Positions 43,914 to 54,011 of a DNA stretch of 64,000 bases are shown here, piece by piece. Where the stretch lies: NCBI RefSeq assembly GCF_002215035.1, contig NZ_NKFP01000006.1:1190530-1254529 (forward strand), written 5' to 3'. A program made the position numbers and the translations under genes. The stretch comes from Leptolyngbya ohadii IS1 (GTDB taxonomy: Bacteria; Cyanobacteriota; Cyanobacteriia; Elainellales; Elainellaceae). The notes beneath the pieces are model-generated. The model was given only the letters and a program-made list of their open reading frames with translations. It had not been told where the DNA came from and made no database searches. Within the stretch, counting starts at the first letter, position 1, and each line of letters begins with the position of its first letter.

Positions 43914-45794
43914 ATGGGATTTGCACTTTCTGCTCAAGCTCCATCTGAGTCTCGATCGACTGAATTGTCTGTACGTGAGGTGTTGCAGCGTAGCGTCCTG
44001 CTAGTGGTGCGATCGGCTCCGCGAGAAATCGTTAATCTAATGCTGCTGAATTTGGTGCTGGGTGCGGGTCCATCCGTTTCCCTTTACTTTGGCAAAGTGG
44101 TGATCGATGAAGTCTCGCGACTGTTAGCTGCCAATCTCACTGCCAATCCTCTGACGATTCTCCTGGGCAATCAGCTTCTCCTTACGGCGATCGTCATGAC
44201 GATTGTGCTAAACATTGCCGTTGATTCCCTCCAGCCGATTCAGACCAACGTTCTGACCGCACTGCGCGATCGGGTGAAGGGGGCAGCTCAGGGACAGATG
44301 ATCGAAAAAGTGGCGACCTTCGACGATATTGCCCTGTTTGAAAATCCGGAACGCCTGAATCTGATCACCCTGACGGAGGAGAAAAGCCTGTTCAAGCTCC
44401 AGGAGATTACCTTTAAGGTGATGGAGATTATTGTCGGGACGCTGCGGTTTGTGCCGTCGGTGCTGCTGTCTGCGACGATCGCCTGGTGGATTCCGCTGCT
44501 GTTGCTGGCAGGTTTTGTGCCCAGCATTTATTTCGACATGAAACATCATCAGCAAAGCTGGCGCGTCGAGGAAACCCAGGCAACCGCCTCGCGGCAAATG
44601 AAAATCTACGCCAAGGTGCTGACGGAAGACATCTACGCCAAAGAACTGCGGCTATTTTCCCTGCAATCCATTCTGCTTCAGCGGTGGCGCGACCTGTTTG
44701 AGCAGATATTTCAGTCTATGCAGCGGGTGCGGCGGGCAGGAGCCATTCAAACCACCATCTGGTCACTCGTGAGCGGTATCGCAGCAGCATTTCCCTATAT
44801 CTACATCATTCTGGGAGTATTGGAACGTCGCTATACCTTCGGCGATCTGGCACTGTTTACTGGACTGATTCTGGAACTGCGGGGCAGCGTGTCGTTTCTG
44901 GTCTTTGCCTTCACAGGGCTATACGATTCGTCCCTGGGTGCCCGTCCCTTTTTCCAACTGCTCGATTTGCAGCCCCAGATCAGCAGCGGTGCGGCAATGG
45001 TTTCCTCGATTCAGCGATCGCTTCCCGTCCAAACCAGCGGTATCCGAGTCACGAACCTCAGCTTTACCTATCCCGGCAGCGAGAAACCGACTTTAAAGAA
45101 TATCAACCTGACGATCGCCCCCGGAGAAATGATTGCCCTGGTAGGCGAAAACGGAGCCGGAAAAACGACCCTGGCAAAGCTGCTCTGCCGTTTGTATGAC
45201 CCCACCGAAGGTGCTATTTTCTGGAACGATCGCGACTATCGGGATCTAGCTCTGAACGAACTGCGATCGAAAATTGCCGTAGTGATGCAGGACTACGCCC
45301 GGTTTCCGGCAACCCTGCGAGAAAATGTCGGCTGGGGCGATATTCCTAAACTGGAGTCCGATCGCGCCATTCAGACAGTTTTGGAGGAAGCTGGAGTTGC
45401 TCACCTGAGCCACAAACTCACCCACGGACTCGATACCCCGCTCGGCAAACAGCTCGAAAACGGCGTAGACCTCTCCGGCGGACAGTGGCAGCGTGTGTCG
45501 ATCGCCCGCTCTCTGCTGCGCTCCCAGGCAGAACTGCTGGTGTTTGACGAACCCACCGCCGCCCTCGACCCCAAAAACGAACACGAAATTTACCAGATCT
45601 TCCGCACGATCGCCCAGAACAGAATGAGTGTTGTGGTCAGCCATCGCCTCGCCCTTGCCAAACTTGCCGATCGGATCATCGTCCTGGAACACGGCAAAAT
45701 TCTGGAAACCGGAACCCATGCCGAACTGATGCGAAAGGGCGATCGATACTGGGAGATGTTTACGCGGCAGGCAAGCAGTTATGTCGAGGGTTAG
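43914..45794 (+). CDS. ABC transporter, fused permease and ATPase
   Basis: Exporter-type half transporter of 626 residues. About six helices span residues 40-340, followed by the ATPase domain with Walker A GENGAGKTTLAK, the Q-loop VVMQDYARF, signature LSGGQWQRVSIARSL, Walker B LLVFDEPTAALDP and the switch VSHRL. It would act as a homodimer exporting lipid, peptide or drug; the substrate is not evident. A purA promoter lies immediately downstream, so it is probably the last gene of its transcript. Confidence 0.93.
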   Translation: MGFALSAQAPSESRSTELSVREVLQRSVLLVVRSAPREIVNLMLLNLVLGAGPSVSLYFGKVVIDEVSRLLAANLTANPLTILLGNQLLLTAIVMTIVLNIAVDSLQPIQTNVLTALRDRVKGAAQGQMIEKVATFDDIALFENPERLNLITLTEEKSLFKLQEITFKVMEIIVGTLRFVPSVLLSATIAWWIPLLLLAGFVPSIYFDMKHHQQSWRVEETQATASRQMKIYAKVLTEDIYAKELRLFSLQSILLQRWRDLFEQIFQSMQRVRRAGAIQTTIWSLVSGIAAAFPYIYIILGVLERRYTFGDLALFTGLILELRGSVSFLVFAFTGLYDSSLGARPFFQLLDLQPQISSGAAMVSSIQRSLPVQTSGIRVTNLSFTYPGSEKPTLKNINLTIAPGEMIALVGENGAGKTTLAKLLCRLYDPTEGAIFWNDRDYRDLALNELRSKIAVVMQDYARFPATLRENVGWGDIPKLESDRAIQTVLEEAGVAHLSHKLTHGLDTPLGKQLENGVDLSGGQWQRVSIARSLLRSQAELLVFDEPTAALDPKNEHEIYQIFRTIAQNRMSVVVSHRLALAKLADRIIVLEHGKILETGTHAELMRKGDRYWEMFTRQASSYVEG

Positions 45795-45816
45795 GCGATC
45801 GGGTTAGAAAAAATAG

Positions 45817-45846
45817 TTGACGATCGTCCTTCAACTTCCATAAGAT
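45817..45846 (+). promoter_or_regulatory. sigma-70-type promoter of purA
   Basis: TTGACG (45817-45822), an 18-bp spacer and TAAGAT (45841-45846) lie 36 bp upstream of the purA start. Confidence 0.65.
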
Positions 45847-45849
45847 TAG

Positions 45850-47226
<1,377 letters not shown>

Positions 47227-47318
47227 CTTCTGGCGGCAACGCTTTCGACTCTCTGAACGACCTTTCCCAAAGTTTTGTCCACTGTAGATTCAATTAACTT
47301 GTAAGCGCGAAACTCATT

Positions 47319-47909
47319 ATGGAACTCACGATCGAATGTAAGAAGCGCTCCGAAGGGAGCAAGCCGAACGCAATGCGCCGTGCAGGTAGACTTCCGGCAG
47401 TGCTGTACGGACACGATGGCGCTGAATCCGTTTCGCTGGAAATGGATCTGAAAACCGCAGAAACGCTGGTCAAGAAGGCATCGCTGAACAACACGCTGAT
47501 TAACCTCAACGTTACCGATCTGCCCTGGAGCGGTAAGGCACTGCTGCGCGAAGTTCAGGCACATCCCTGGCGCGGTAGCCTCTACCACCTGAGCTTCTTC
47601 TCTGTAGGTCAGCAGGAATCCCTGCAAGTCACCGTTCCCCTGCACTTTGTGGGTACGGCGATCGGTGTGAAGCAGGATGGCGGCGCACTGGACACGGTTC
47701 TAAACGGACTGGAAATCTCCTGTGCCCCCGGCAATATTCCTGAGACGATCGAAGTAGATGTGTCCGAGATGCGCGCTGGTGACGCGATTCACGTCAGCGA
47801 CCTGAAAGTGCCCGAAGGCGTGACGATTTTAGGTGAACCCGGTCGCGTCGTGGTAAGCGTGCTGGGTCGCGGCGGTCAGGTCAGCGAGGAAGTGGCTCAG
47901 GAAGGCTAA
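47319..47909 (+). CDS. rplY: 50S ribosomal protein L25 (general stress protein Ctc form)
   Basis: Ribosomal protein of 196 residues that binds 5S rRNA. The N-terminal L25 domain (CKKRSEGSKPNAMRRAGRLPAVLYG) is followed by the beta-rich C-terminal TL5/Ctc domain (VPLHFVGTAIGVKQDGG...GDAIHVSDLKVPEGV), so this is the long form. It begins 92 nt after purA and ends at a strong terminator. Confidence 0.96.
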   Translation: MELTIECKKRSEGSKPNAMRRAGRLPAVLYGHDGAESVSLEMDLKTAETLVKKASLNNTLINLNVTDLPWSGKALLREVQAHPWRGSLYHLSFFSVGQQESLQVTVPLHFVGTAIGVKQDGGALDTVLNGLEISCAPGNIPETIEVDVSEMRAGDAIHVSDLKVPEGVTILGEPGRVVVSVLGRGGQVSEEVAQEG

Positions 47910-47957
47910 AACGCTTCTGGGTTGCAATACTCTCTGATCCTAATAAAAATACTTCTG

Positions 47958-47981
47958 AGCCAGGAACTCCCTGGCTTTTTT
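47958..47981 (+). terminator. intrinsic terminator after rplY
   Basis: AGCCAGG-AACTC-CCTGGCT followed by TTTTT; a perfect 7-bp stem. Confidence 0.9.
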
Positions 47982-48092
47982 GTTGTTTTGATAAGAGTAA
48001 TACTGGTTTATAGAATCCGCGAGACAGAGAGATTTATAGATACCCTATACGGGAAAAACTTTCTCCTTCTGCCGATCGCCTAATTTCTGACC

Positions 48093-48782
48093 ATGCTCAA
48101 AAACTCTCCTCGTTTAAGTGCCGCGTTAGCCTTATGTTTGCTGGTTCCTGCTGCCAGCATGGGGACTGCTGCCGGACTGTATGTTCCAGGGACGATCGGG
48201 CAATTAATCTTCGCGGCAACGAAGGTATGGCTGTTAGCGTTTCCCCTGATCTGGTTTCTGCAAGTCGATCGCGGCAAGGTCGCTCTGTCGTTTCCCCTAT
48301 GGCGGGATTTGCTGGGGGGAATTGCTTTGGGGCTGCTAATGTTTGGCGTGATTGTCGGAGCTTATTCCCTCGTTGGGCAGCAGTGGATCGATCCGGCGAT
48401 CGTTCAAGCAAAGGCACAGCAGGTTGGGCTAACCGAGCCGAAGCTGTATCTGCTGGGAGCGTTCTACTTTACGTTCATCAATTCGTTGGCGGAGGAGTAC
48501 ATCTGGCGATGGTTTGTCTACCAGAGATGTGAGGTTTTAGTCCCGGGAAAGCGAGCAATCGCTCTGGCGGCACTCTGCTTTACGCTGCATCACATGATTG
48601 CGCTGTTGGCATATACCGGAAGTGTGGGGGCTGTGGCGCTCGGCTCACTGGGGGTCTTCCTGGCGGGGGCAATCTGGTCATGGTGCTATTTGACCTACCG
48701 TTCTTTGTGGGCTTGCTACGTCAGTCATCTCCTGGCGGATTTGGCGATCGGGCTGATTGGCTGGAAGCTTTTGTTTGCATGA
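48093..48782 (+). CDS. CPBP family intramembrane metalloprotease
   Basis: Membrane protein of 229 residues with about seven helices. The catalytic EExxxR motif occurs as LAEEYIWRW (around residue 133), and conserved His residues occur in LHHMIALLAY and in SHLLADLAIG. Members of the CAAX protease/bacteriocin-processing (Abi/CPBP) family cleave within the membrane; in cyanobacteria the substrates are not known. It is convergent with the pchB-like gene. Confidence 0.88.
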   Translation: MLKNSPRLSAALALCLLVPAASMGTAAGLYVPGTIGQLIFAATKVWLLAFPLIWFLQVDRGKVALSFPLWRDLLGGIALGLLMFGVIVGAYSLVGQQWIDPAIVQAKAQQVGLTEPKLYLLGAFYFTFINSLAEEYIWRWFVYQRCEVLVPGKRAIALAALCFTLHHMIALLAYTGSVGAVALGSLGVFLAGAIWSWCYLTYRSLWACYVSHLLADLAIGLIGWKLLFA

Positions 48783-48805
48783 GTTATTGAATGGTTATGC
48801 GACAA

Positions 48806-49108
48806 CTACTCAACTTTGGATTGCTGCCAATGCTTCATCTCTTCATCAATAAAGTGATTAACTAAATCTCGATACATTTTTTCAATTGCATCAGCATTTA
48901 ATCCTTCTTCTTCTGCCCAAACTCGACGTTGCTCCAGCATCGCCTGAAAACGTTCGGGTGCTTTGACGCTAGATTCATTTAATTTAAATTGAGAGGCAGC
49001 TTTGACGTAGGCGAAACGCTGACCAAGTAACGCAACAACTTGGCGGTCAAGCCGATCAATTTCAGCTCGAATATCCACCATATTTTCGCATTGATCTGGA
49101 GTCTTCAT
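48806..49108 (-). CDS. PchB-like isochorismate pyruvate lyase / chorismate mutase
   Basis: Small enzyme of 100 residues of the AroQ fold. It closely follows the order of PchB of Pseudomonas: KTPDQC at the start, DIRAEIDRLDRQVVALLGQR, YVKAASQFK, APERFQAML, and WAEEEGL. PchB removes pyruvate from isochorismate to give salicylate and has weak chorismate mutase activity. No pchA or other siderophore gene is adjacent. The gene is visibly AT-richer than its neighbours, suggesting recent acquisition. Whether it makes salicylate here or serves as a mutase is open. Confidence 0.85.
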   Translation of the reverse strand: MKTPDQCENMVDIRAEIDRLDRQVVALLGQRFAYVKAASQFKLNESSVKAPERFQAMLEQRRVWAEEEGLNADAIEKMYRDLVNHFIDEEMKHWQQSKVE

Positions 49109-49550
49109 AGGCTGGCAAATTCAACTGAGATGGATCAGTTCCTAACTCTTTAACTCTAATCTAACTACGTCTTACAGCCTTTTCCAGGCTGATAGAGTAC
49201 AAGAAATGGGTTTCAGGGGCTGTGTCCCCCACGCCCGGTACCTTGCGAGAGTGAAAAACGCTGTATGGTTCACTGCAAAACAACACACCACCAAGATCAA
49301 CAAACTGTAACCGAGAAACTTTACTGCGATCGCCCTACCACTTTGATTTAAGACTTGCTTAGCCCTGACCAGAAATATCTGTGAGTCATACAGGGGTATC
49401 AAGCCGATTTATAAAGTCTCAATCTCACAGGCTGCTCGACTGAACGCGGAATGTTATTGCGTCAGATACAGGTCTTATCGAAATCGGGGGACTGGTGTTC
49501 AGCCTTTGATAGGATAGTTGAGCCTGTTTACAAATCTTTTCTGAGCCGCC
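49109..49550. other. intergenic region between pchB-like gene and APH/AAA kinase
   Basis: About 440 bp, AT-richer than the surroundings up to about 49330. I see no supported gene. A GGGGCTGTGTCCCC hairpin lies at 49218-49231. Confidence 0.5.
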
Positions 49551-51083
49551 ATGAGCGAAACCGCCCTGCCTGCCCTGATCCAGCAAATGCTGCAACCGGA
49601 GTTCTATCCCCATGGGGTGCGATCGCCGATTCAGCTGATTCAGACCCACATTTCCTACGTGCTGCTGACGGGCGACTATGCCTACAAGGTCAAGAAGCCG
49701 ATGAATTTTGGGTTTCTGGACTTCTCGACGCTGGACAAACGGCTGCACTTTTCCCAGGAGGAACTGCGGCTGAATCAGCGGGGGGCGGGGGAACTCTATC
49801 TGGAGGTTTTGCCGATTACCCAGAATGGCGAACAGTTTGAACTTGGCGGCAGTGGCGAACCGATGGAATATGCGGTTAAAATGCGCCAGTTTCCTCAAGA
49901 TACGCTGCTGACCGAACTGTACGATCGCGGTGAACTGACGGAAGAACTGCTGATTGAACTGGCAAAGACGATCGCGGCATTCCATCGGAAGACAGAAACG
50001 AACGACTATATCCGCAGCTTTGGCAAAGTGGAGCAGGTGCGGCAGGCATTTGACGAGAACTACGAGCAAACCGAGCAGTATATCGGTGGACCCCAGACCC
50101 AGCAGCAGTTCGACGAAACCCGCGCCTATACCGATCGCTTTTTTGCGGAGCAGCAGGCTTTATTCGATCGTCGGATCGTGCAGGACAAAATTCGCGAGTG
50201 TCACGGAGACATTCACCTGCGGAACATTTGCCTCTGGCAGGACAGGCTGTGGCTATTTGACTGCATCGAGTTTAACGAGCCATTCCGCTTTGTCGATGTC
50301 ATGTATGACGTTGCCTATATCGTGATGGACTTGCAGGCACGGGGGCGATCTGATTTAGCCACGGTATTTCTGAATGCCTACGCAGAGCAGACGGGCGACT
50401 GGGAAGGCTTGGCAGTATTGCCTATCTACGTGAATCGGCAAACCTACGTGCGGGCAAAAGTCATTTCCTTTATGCTCAACGATCCGGGGGTTCCGGCAGC
50501 AGAGAAGGAGCAGGCAAAAGCAACCGCCGCCCAGTATTATCGCCTTGCCTGGGAAGGGGGACAGTCGAAGCAAGGTCGTCTGACGCTGATGTGCGGTCTA
50601 TCCGGCTCCGGCAAAAGTACCACGGCAAAGCAATTGGCAAAACTGACGGGGGCGGTTCACATTCGATCGGATGCGGTGAGAAAGCATTTGGGCAGCATTC
50701 CCCTCGATCAGCGGGGCGGCGATGATTTGTACACCCCTGAAATGACTCAGAAAACCTACGCCCGATTGCTGGAGCTGGGCATTTTGCTGGCAAACTACGG
50801 CTATCCGGTCATTCTGGATGCCAAGTACGATCGCCAATCGCTGCGCCAGGACGCGATCGAGCAGGCAAAGGAAAACCACCTGCCGCTGCAAATCATTCAC
50901 TGTGAAGCTCCGATGGAAGTCTTGCGCGATCGCCTAACTCAGCGCACCGGGGATATCGCAGACGCCACGGCGGACCTGCTGCCGCATCAGGTGATGGAGC
51001 CGTTTACGGACATGGAACAGCCTTTGGTGAAGGCGATCGATACCACGCAGGATATTGAGTCGCAGCTTAAAGACTTGGCATGA
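49551..51083 (+). CDS. two-domain APH-like phosphotransferase / AAA kinase
   Basis: Protein of 510 residues. The N-terminal part (about 1-330) is an aminoglycoside phosphotransferase-like fold with the catalytic CHGDIHLRNIC and the metal-binding IEFNEPFRFVDVMYD. The C-terminal part (about 340-505) is a P-loop kinase with GLSGSGKSTTAKQL. Such fused proteins (COG2187 plus COG0645) are widespread; the natural substrates are unknown. It is not evidence of antibiotic resistance. Confidence 0.85.
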   Translation: MSETALPALIQQMLQPEFYPHGVRSPIQLIQTHISYVLLTGDYAYKVKKPMNFGFLDFSTLDKRLHFSQEELRLNQRGAGELYLEVLPITQNGEQFELGGSGEPMEYAVKMRQFPQDTLLTELYDRGELTEELLIELAKTIAAFHRKTETNDYIRSFGKVEQVRQAFDENYEQTEQYIGGPQTQQQFDETRAYTDRFFAEQQALFDRRIVQDKIRECHGDIHLRNICLWQDRLWLFDCIEFNEPFRFVDVMYDVAYIVMDLQARGRSDLATVFLNAYAEQTGDWEGLAVLPIYVNRQTYVRAKVISFMLNDPGVPAAEKEQAKATAAQYYRLAWEGGQSKQGRLTLMCGLSGSGKSTTAKQLAKLTGAVHIRSDAVRKHLGSIPLDQRGGDDLYTPEMTQKTYARLLELGILLANYGYPVILDAKYDRQSLRQDAIEQAKENHLPLQIIHCEAPMEVLRDRLTQRTGDIADATADLLPHQVMEPFTDMEQPLVKAIDTTQDIESQLKDLA

Positions 51084-51117
51084 TAATGATGCCCCTGTGA
51101 ATCCATCCTTCTGGATA

Positions 51118-51201
51118 AGGCTTGGATGTGGCTGTGCCGCAAGGGATATGGCGGCGGAGCCTCCCAAAGAGTATTCCAACGCAGAGCATTGGAACGAGGA
51201 A
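51118..51201. repeat. dispersed element, second copy of TTCCAACGCAGAGCATTGGAACGA
   Basis: Contains GCGGCGGAGCCTCC and ATTCCAACGCAGAGCATTGG followed by AACGAGG, closely matching 21955-22058. Confidence 0.85.
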
Positions 51202-51226
51202 TAGTTAGAACTTGAGGGTTTTAAAG

Positions 51227-51254
51227 TCCCCCAAACTTGGGGGGTTTAGGGGGC
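51227..51254. repeat. dispersed TCCCCCAAACTTGGGGGG...TAGGGGGC element
   Basis: A member of the family also seen at 16890, 52764, 52829 and 57830. Confidence 0.75.
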
Positions 51255-51376
51255 GTTAGGAGTTGTGCTACTCCACTCAGGATTTGAGAGTACGCCGTAG
51301 CAAGTTTGGGGCAATCAAGCCTTTTTTACTTCCTGCCCTTAAGCTGGAGAAGACCATCGATCGACGGCAGGATCGT

Positions 51377-51709
51377 ATGTATAGCTTTCCGACCGATGAA
51401 GGCGTTCAGTTTGGCTTGCGAGTCTGGATTGTATTTATTCTGCTGTTCTGGCTGCTGCGGTTTCCGGCGGAGCTGGCAATTTTGCTGGGTGCCATCGGCG
51501 GAATATTTGCCGGAATTTTGAGAACCTACTGGAAAGCCCAAAAACTGCCGGATACGCCTCCACCGCCTGCTGAAAAGCCCGATCGTCCTCTGTTTCGCGT
51601 TTCTAGCCGCATTGCCGAACGGTTTAGGCGATCGCAGCCTGCTACCCCTCCTGCAAAGCCACCTACTCGTAAGACCCGCCGTTTGGGGAAAGACCCGAAC
51701 TGGAAGTAA
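51377..51709 (+). CDS. small membrane protein with basic tail
   Basis: Protein of 110 residues. It starts MYSFPTDEGVQFGLRVW, has two close membrane helices (IVFILLFWLLRFPAELAILLGAIGGIFAGIL) and a long basic, Pro-rich cytoplasmic tail (KPPTRKTRRLGKDPN). AGGA lies 5 nt upstream of ATG 51377. I do not recognise a family. Its last 47 bp overlap the 3' end of the convergent glycosyltransferase gene, so one C-terminus depends on the other's sequence. Confidence 0.65.
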   Translation: MYSFPTDEGVQFGLRVWIVFILLFWLLRFPAELAILLGAIGGIFAGILRTYWKAQKLPDTPPPPAEKPDRPLFRVSSRIAERFRRSQPATPPAKPPTRKTRRLGKDPNWK

Positions 51710-52628
51710 TCGACGCTGAACTGTCTTTTGCCGGATGGGATGCCGCTTCACTCGCTTTGCGATTGAGTTGCCCATCAAACTGCTGAAGTTCGTACAGTTT
51801 GACCCCGATCTGATACTCGTACTGGCTGAGCAAACGGGCGTAGATATATCCGGCGCGTCCATCCAAAAAGCCCAGCCGCAAAATATAGAAGAGGACAAAC
51901 CGCAGCAAGGGCTTAAAGGGCAATCTCACCCAGATTTTCTTGAGAAATCGCTTGCGCTGTACCGCGTCTCCTAACAGATTTGCGCCGATCGTGCCGCGAT
52001 CGTCCATACCGTTCAGCAGGTTGTAATAAACTCTGGCTTCCCAGTTGGAATAGCGGTTGTGCCGTGCCAGCCAGTGGTAGACATCGCGAAAATCGATGTG
52101 CAGCATATCCTCTTTCAGATAGCCGACCTTGCCGCTGAGGATGACGTGTTCATGCACCTCGTTATCGCCCGTGTTAGCGATGCCTTCTGTGTTCAGGGTT
52201 TCGTAGCGTCCTTTGGCATGACGGAACAGCCGCAGATTCCAGTCGGGATACTTGCCGCCGTGCCGAATCCATTTGCCCAGGAAAAAGACGCGCCGATTCA
52301 GGTAATAGCCGTCGTACTCTGGATTCTGGATTGCCTGCTCAATTTCGTCCCACAGTTCCGGCGTGATGCGCTCATCGCAGTCCACAATTAGCACCCACTC
52401 ATGGCGAAAGGGCAGGTTGTCCAGCGACCAGTTTTTCTTCTTGGGCGATCGTCCGTTGAAGTGGAATTGAACCACTTTTGCTCCGTAGGATTCGGCAATT
52501 TCGATCGTGCGATCGTCGCTCTGGGAATCCACTACAAATATCTCATCGGCGCGGGAGACGCTTTCCAGACAGGCGGGGAGGTTGGCTTCTTCGTTTTTGG
52601 CAGGAATGAGGACGGTGAGGGGGAGCAT
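51663..52628 (-). CDS. family 2 glycosyltransferase (WaaE/KdtX-like)
   Basis: Cytoplasmic GT-A enzyme of 321 residues. The donor site is VLIPAKNEEANLPACLESV, the metal-binding Asp motif VDCDER, and the acceptor region RRVFFLGKWIRHGGKYPDWNLRLFRH, which resembles LPS core beta-1,4-glucosyltransferases of the WaaE group. A hydrophobic segment near residue 245 (LLRFVLFYILRLGFLDG) suggests membrane contact. It probably builds a surface polysaccharide or glycolipid. The last 47 bp overlap a convergent gene. Confidence 0.92.
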   Translation of the reverse strand: MLPLTVLIPAKNEEANLPACLESVSRADEIFVVDSQSDDRTIEIAESYGAKVVQFHFNGRSPKKKNWSLDNLPFRHEWVLIVDCDERITPELWDEIEQAIQNPEYDGYYLNRRVFFLGKWIRHGGKYPDWNLRLFRHAKGRYETLNTEGIANTGDNEVHEHVILSGKVGYLKEDMLHIDFRDVYHWLARHNRYSNWEARVYYNLLNGMDDRGTIGANLLGDAVQRKRFLKKIWVRLPFKPLLRFVLFYILRLGFLDGRAGYIYARLLSQYEYQIGVKLYELQQFDGQLNRKASEAASHPAKDSSASITSSSGLSPNGGSYE

Positions 52629-52919
52629 AGGGGTGGGTGGATGAGTGGATGAGTGGATGGGGAGTAGGGGAGCAGGGAGAAGGGGGGCAGGGAGAGGGGA
52701 GAGGGATAGCTTTGGGGTTGCTAGGAGGTTGCTTGCAAAAGGTTAAGGGGGCTAGCGGTTCGGTTCCCCCAGAATTGGGGGTTAGGGGGCGGCTCGGTTT
52801 TCCCGACTAAGGGAGGCTGGGGTTAGCTCGGTTCCCCCTTCTTAAGGGGGGCTAGAGGAGATCTTCAGGGTCTTCAAGGCTGCACAATTGTTTATTCAAT
52901 ACGCTCCAAATCCCTTTAG
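52629..52919. other. intergenic region filled with repeats
   Basis: GGATGAGT and GGGGAGTAGGGGAGCAGG low-complexity DNA (52629-52705), then two CCCCC/GGGGG palindromic elements (52764-52793 and 52829-52857). Nearly the whole gap between two glycosyltransferase genes is repetitive. Confidence 0.8.
52764..52857. repeat. two dispersed GGTTCCCCC...GGGGG elements
   Basis: GTTCCCCCAGAATTGGGGG plus TTAGGGGGCGG (52764-52793), and GTTCCCCCTTCTTAAGGGGG (52829-52850). Each can form a hairpin. Confidence 0.85.
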
Positions 52920-53867
52920 CTAGCTCGATCGATCGCCTTTACCACTTAGCATTCCCACGATCGCTGCTTGGAGATAGCCCAGTTGACCGTAGGCGTAGGT
53001 GAAATTGTCAAATCGCTGGGCGGGGTGGTTCCAGTGCTGGAGCGATCGATAGATGCCCCGCAGGAGGCGTTCTGTGCCTCTGGAAATTTGGGGGAGTCCT
53101 GCCCGTCCTGCTAACTGTTCCCGGTAACATTCGCTGATGCCCTGCCACCAGCCGCGTCGTAGAAACCATTGGGGGGTGAGGCGATCGGGCGCGACGTGAT
53201 GGGCAACCTCGGCATCGGGCAAATAGGCGACCTGCCAGCCCTGAGAAAGTGCAAGTTCGGTCATGTGCAGTTCTTCGTTGGACAACAGGTTCTTTCCCAC
53301 CCGTCCCAGATTGCGATCGAATCCGCCCACCTGCTCCAGAAAACTGCGGCGAATCGAGTAGTTTAAGCCTCTGGGAGTTTGTCCGGGGCGATCGATCCAC
53401 ACTATTTCGTTGCCTAAATCATACGCGCCCAGGTTTTCGCTCAATCCGGCAGAGAGCCAGCGGGGAGGGGAAACATCTTGCCACAGCAAAGTCACTTTAC
53501 CTCCGGCGATCGCCAGCTTGTCCCACTGCTGGTAGGCATTCCAGAGGGTTTGCAGCCAATTCGGACTGGCAACGGCATCGTCATCCAGATACGCCAGAAT
53601 TTCGCTCCGCGCCAGGTTCGCTCCCGTATTTCGGGCAGTTGATAAGCCTAAGGTTGGCTCGTAGGCATAGCGCAGGTTATCCGACTGACGCGATTCCACC
53701 ACTTCACGGGTGCGATCGGTCGAAGCATTATCTACAATCAGCACTTCATAGCTGCCGTCGAACTGCTGCGCCAGCAAACTATCGATCGCCTTTCCCAAAT
53801 AGCCATCCCGATTGTGTGTACAAATAATTGCCGAGATCCTAATTGCCGAAATCTGCGGATCGGGCAT
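52920..53867 (-). CDS. family 2 glycosyltransferase
   Basis: GT-A enzyme of 315 residues with donor site IICTHNRDGYLGKAIDSLL, metal-binding LAYLDDDAV, and acceptor/catalytic region GRVGKNLLSNEELHMTELAL. The C-terminal part includes RRGWWQGISECYREQLAGR, a feature of glycosyltransferases in cyanobacterial exopolysaccharide clusters. No polysaccharide exporter genes are nearby. The start ATG 53867 has only a weak ribosome binding site. Confidence 0.9.
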   Translation of the reverse strand: MPDPQISAIRISAIICTHNRDGYLGKAIDSLLAQQFDGSYEVLIVDNASTDRTREVVESRQSDNLRYAYEPTLGLSTARNTGANLARSEILAYLDDDAVASPNWLQTLWNAYQQWDKLAIAGGKVTLLWQDVSPPRWLSAGLSENLGAYDLGNEIVWIDRPGQTPRGLNYSIRRSFLEQVGGFDRNLGRVGKNLLSNEELHMTELALSQGWQVAYLPDAEVAHHVAPDRLTPQWFLRRGWWQGISECYREQLAGRAGLPQISRGTERLLRGIYRSLQHWNHPAQRFDNFTYAYGQLGYLQAAIVGMLSGKGDRSS

Positions 53868-53946
53868 TGCTGATGCCTCCTGAAACGATCGCAGCTAGCG
53901 TTCCCAGAATGAGAAGGGCGATCAATAATCCGCCAAAGAAAGCCAT

Positions 53947-53972
53947 AAAAAAGGGAGCCGATCGACTCCCCA
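53947..53972 (-). terminator. intrinsic terminator of treS fusion gene
   Basis: On the minus strand GGGAG-TCGATCGG-CTCCC is followed by TTTTTT, about 40 bp after the stop at 54012. Confidence 0.85.
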
Positions 53973-54011
53973 GTTTCCTATGTCATTTCTCTTGTTACTC
54001 TTTGCTACCCA

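Larger units (their letters stand above)
51084..51376. other. intergenic region with two dispersed repeat elements
   Basis: Holds the second copy of the TTCCAACGCAGAGCATTGGAACGA element (51118-51201) and a CCCCCAAACTTGGGGGG element (51227-51254). No gene is supported. Confidence 0.75.

Noticed and set aside
49172-49402. 76-codon minus-strand frame with a hydrophobic segment.
   Set aside because: No start signal and no family resemblance, and it lies in an AT-rich gap.
49551-51083. APH domain considered as antibiotic resistance.
   Set aside because: The fusion with a P-loop kinase belongs to a widespread family of unknown substrate and has no resistance context.
53839-53946. 35-codon minus-strand frame encoding one hydrophobic helix (MAFFGGLLIALLILG...) before the glycosyltransferase gene.
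   Set aside because: Its start lies in the T run of the treS terminator, it has no ribosome binding site, and it overlaps the start of the next gene.
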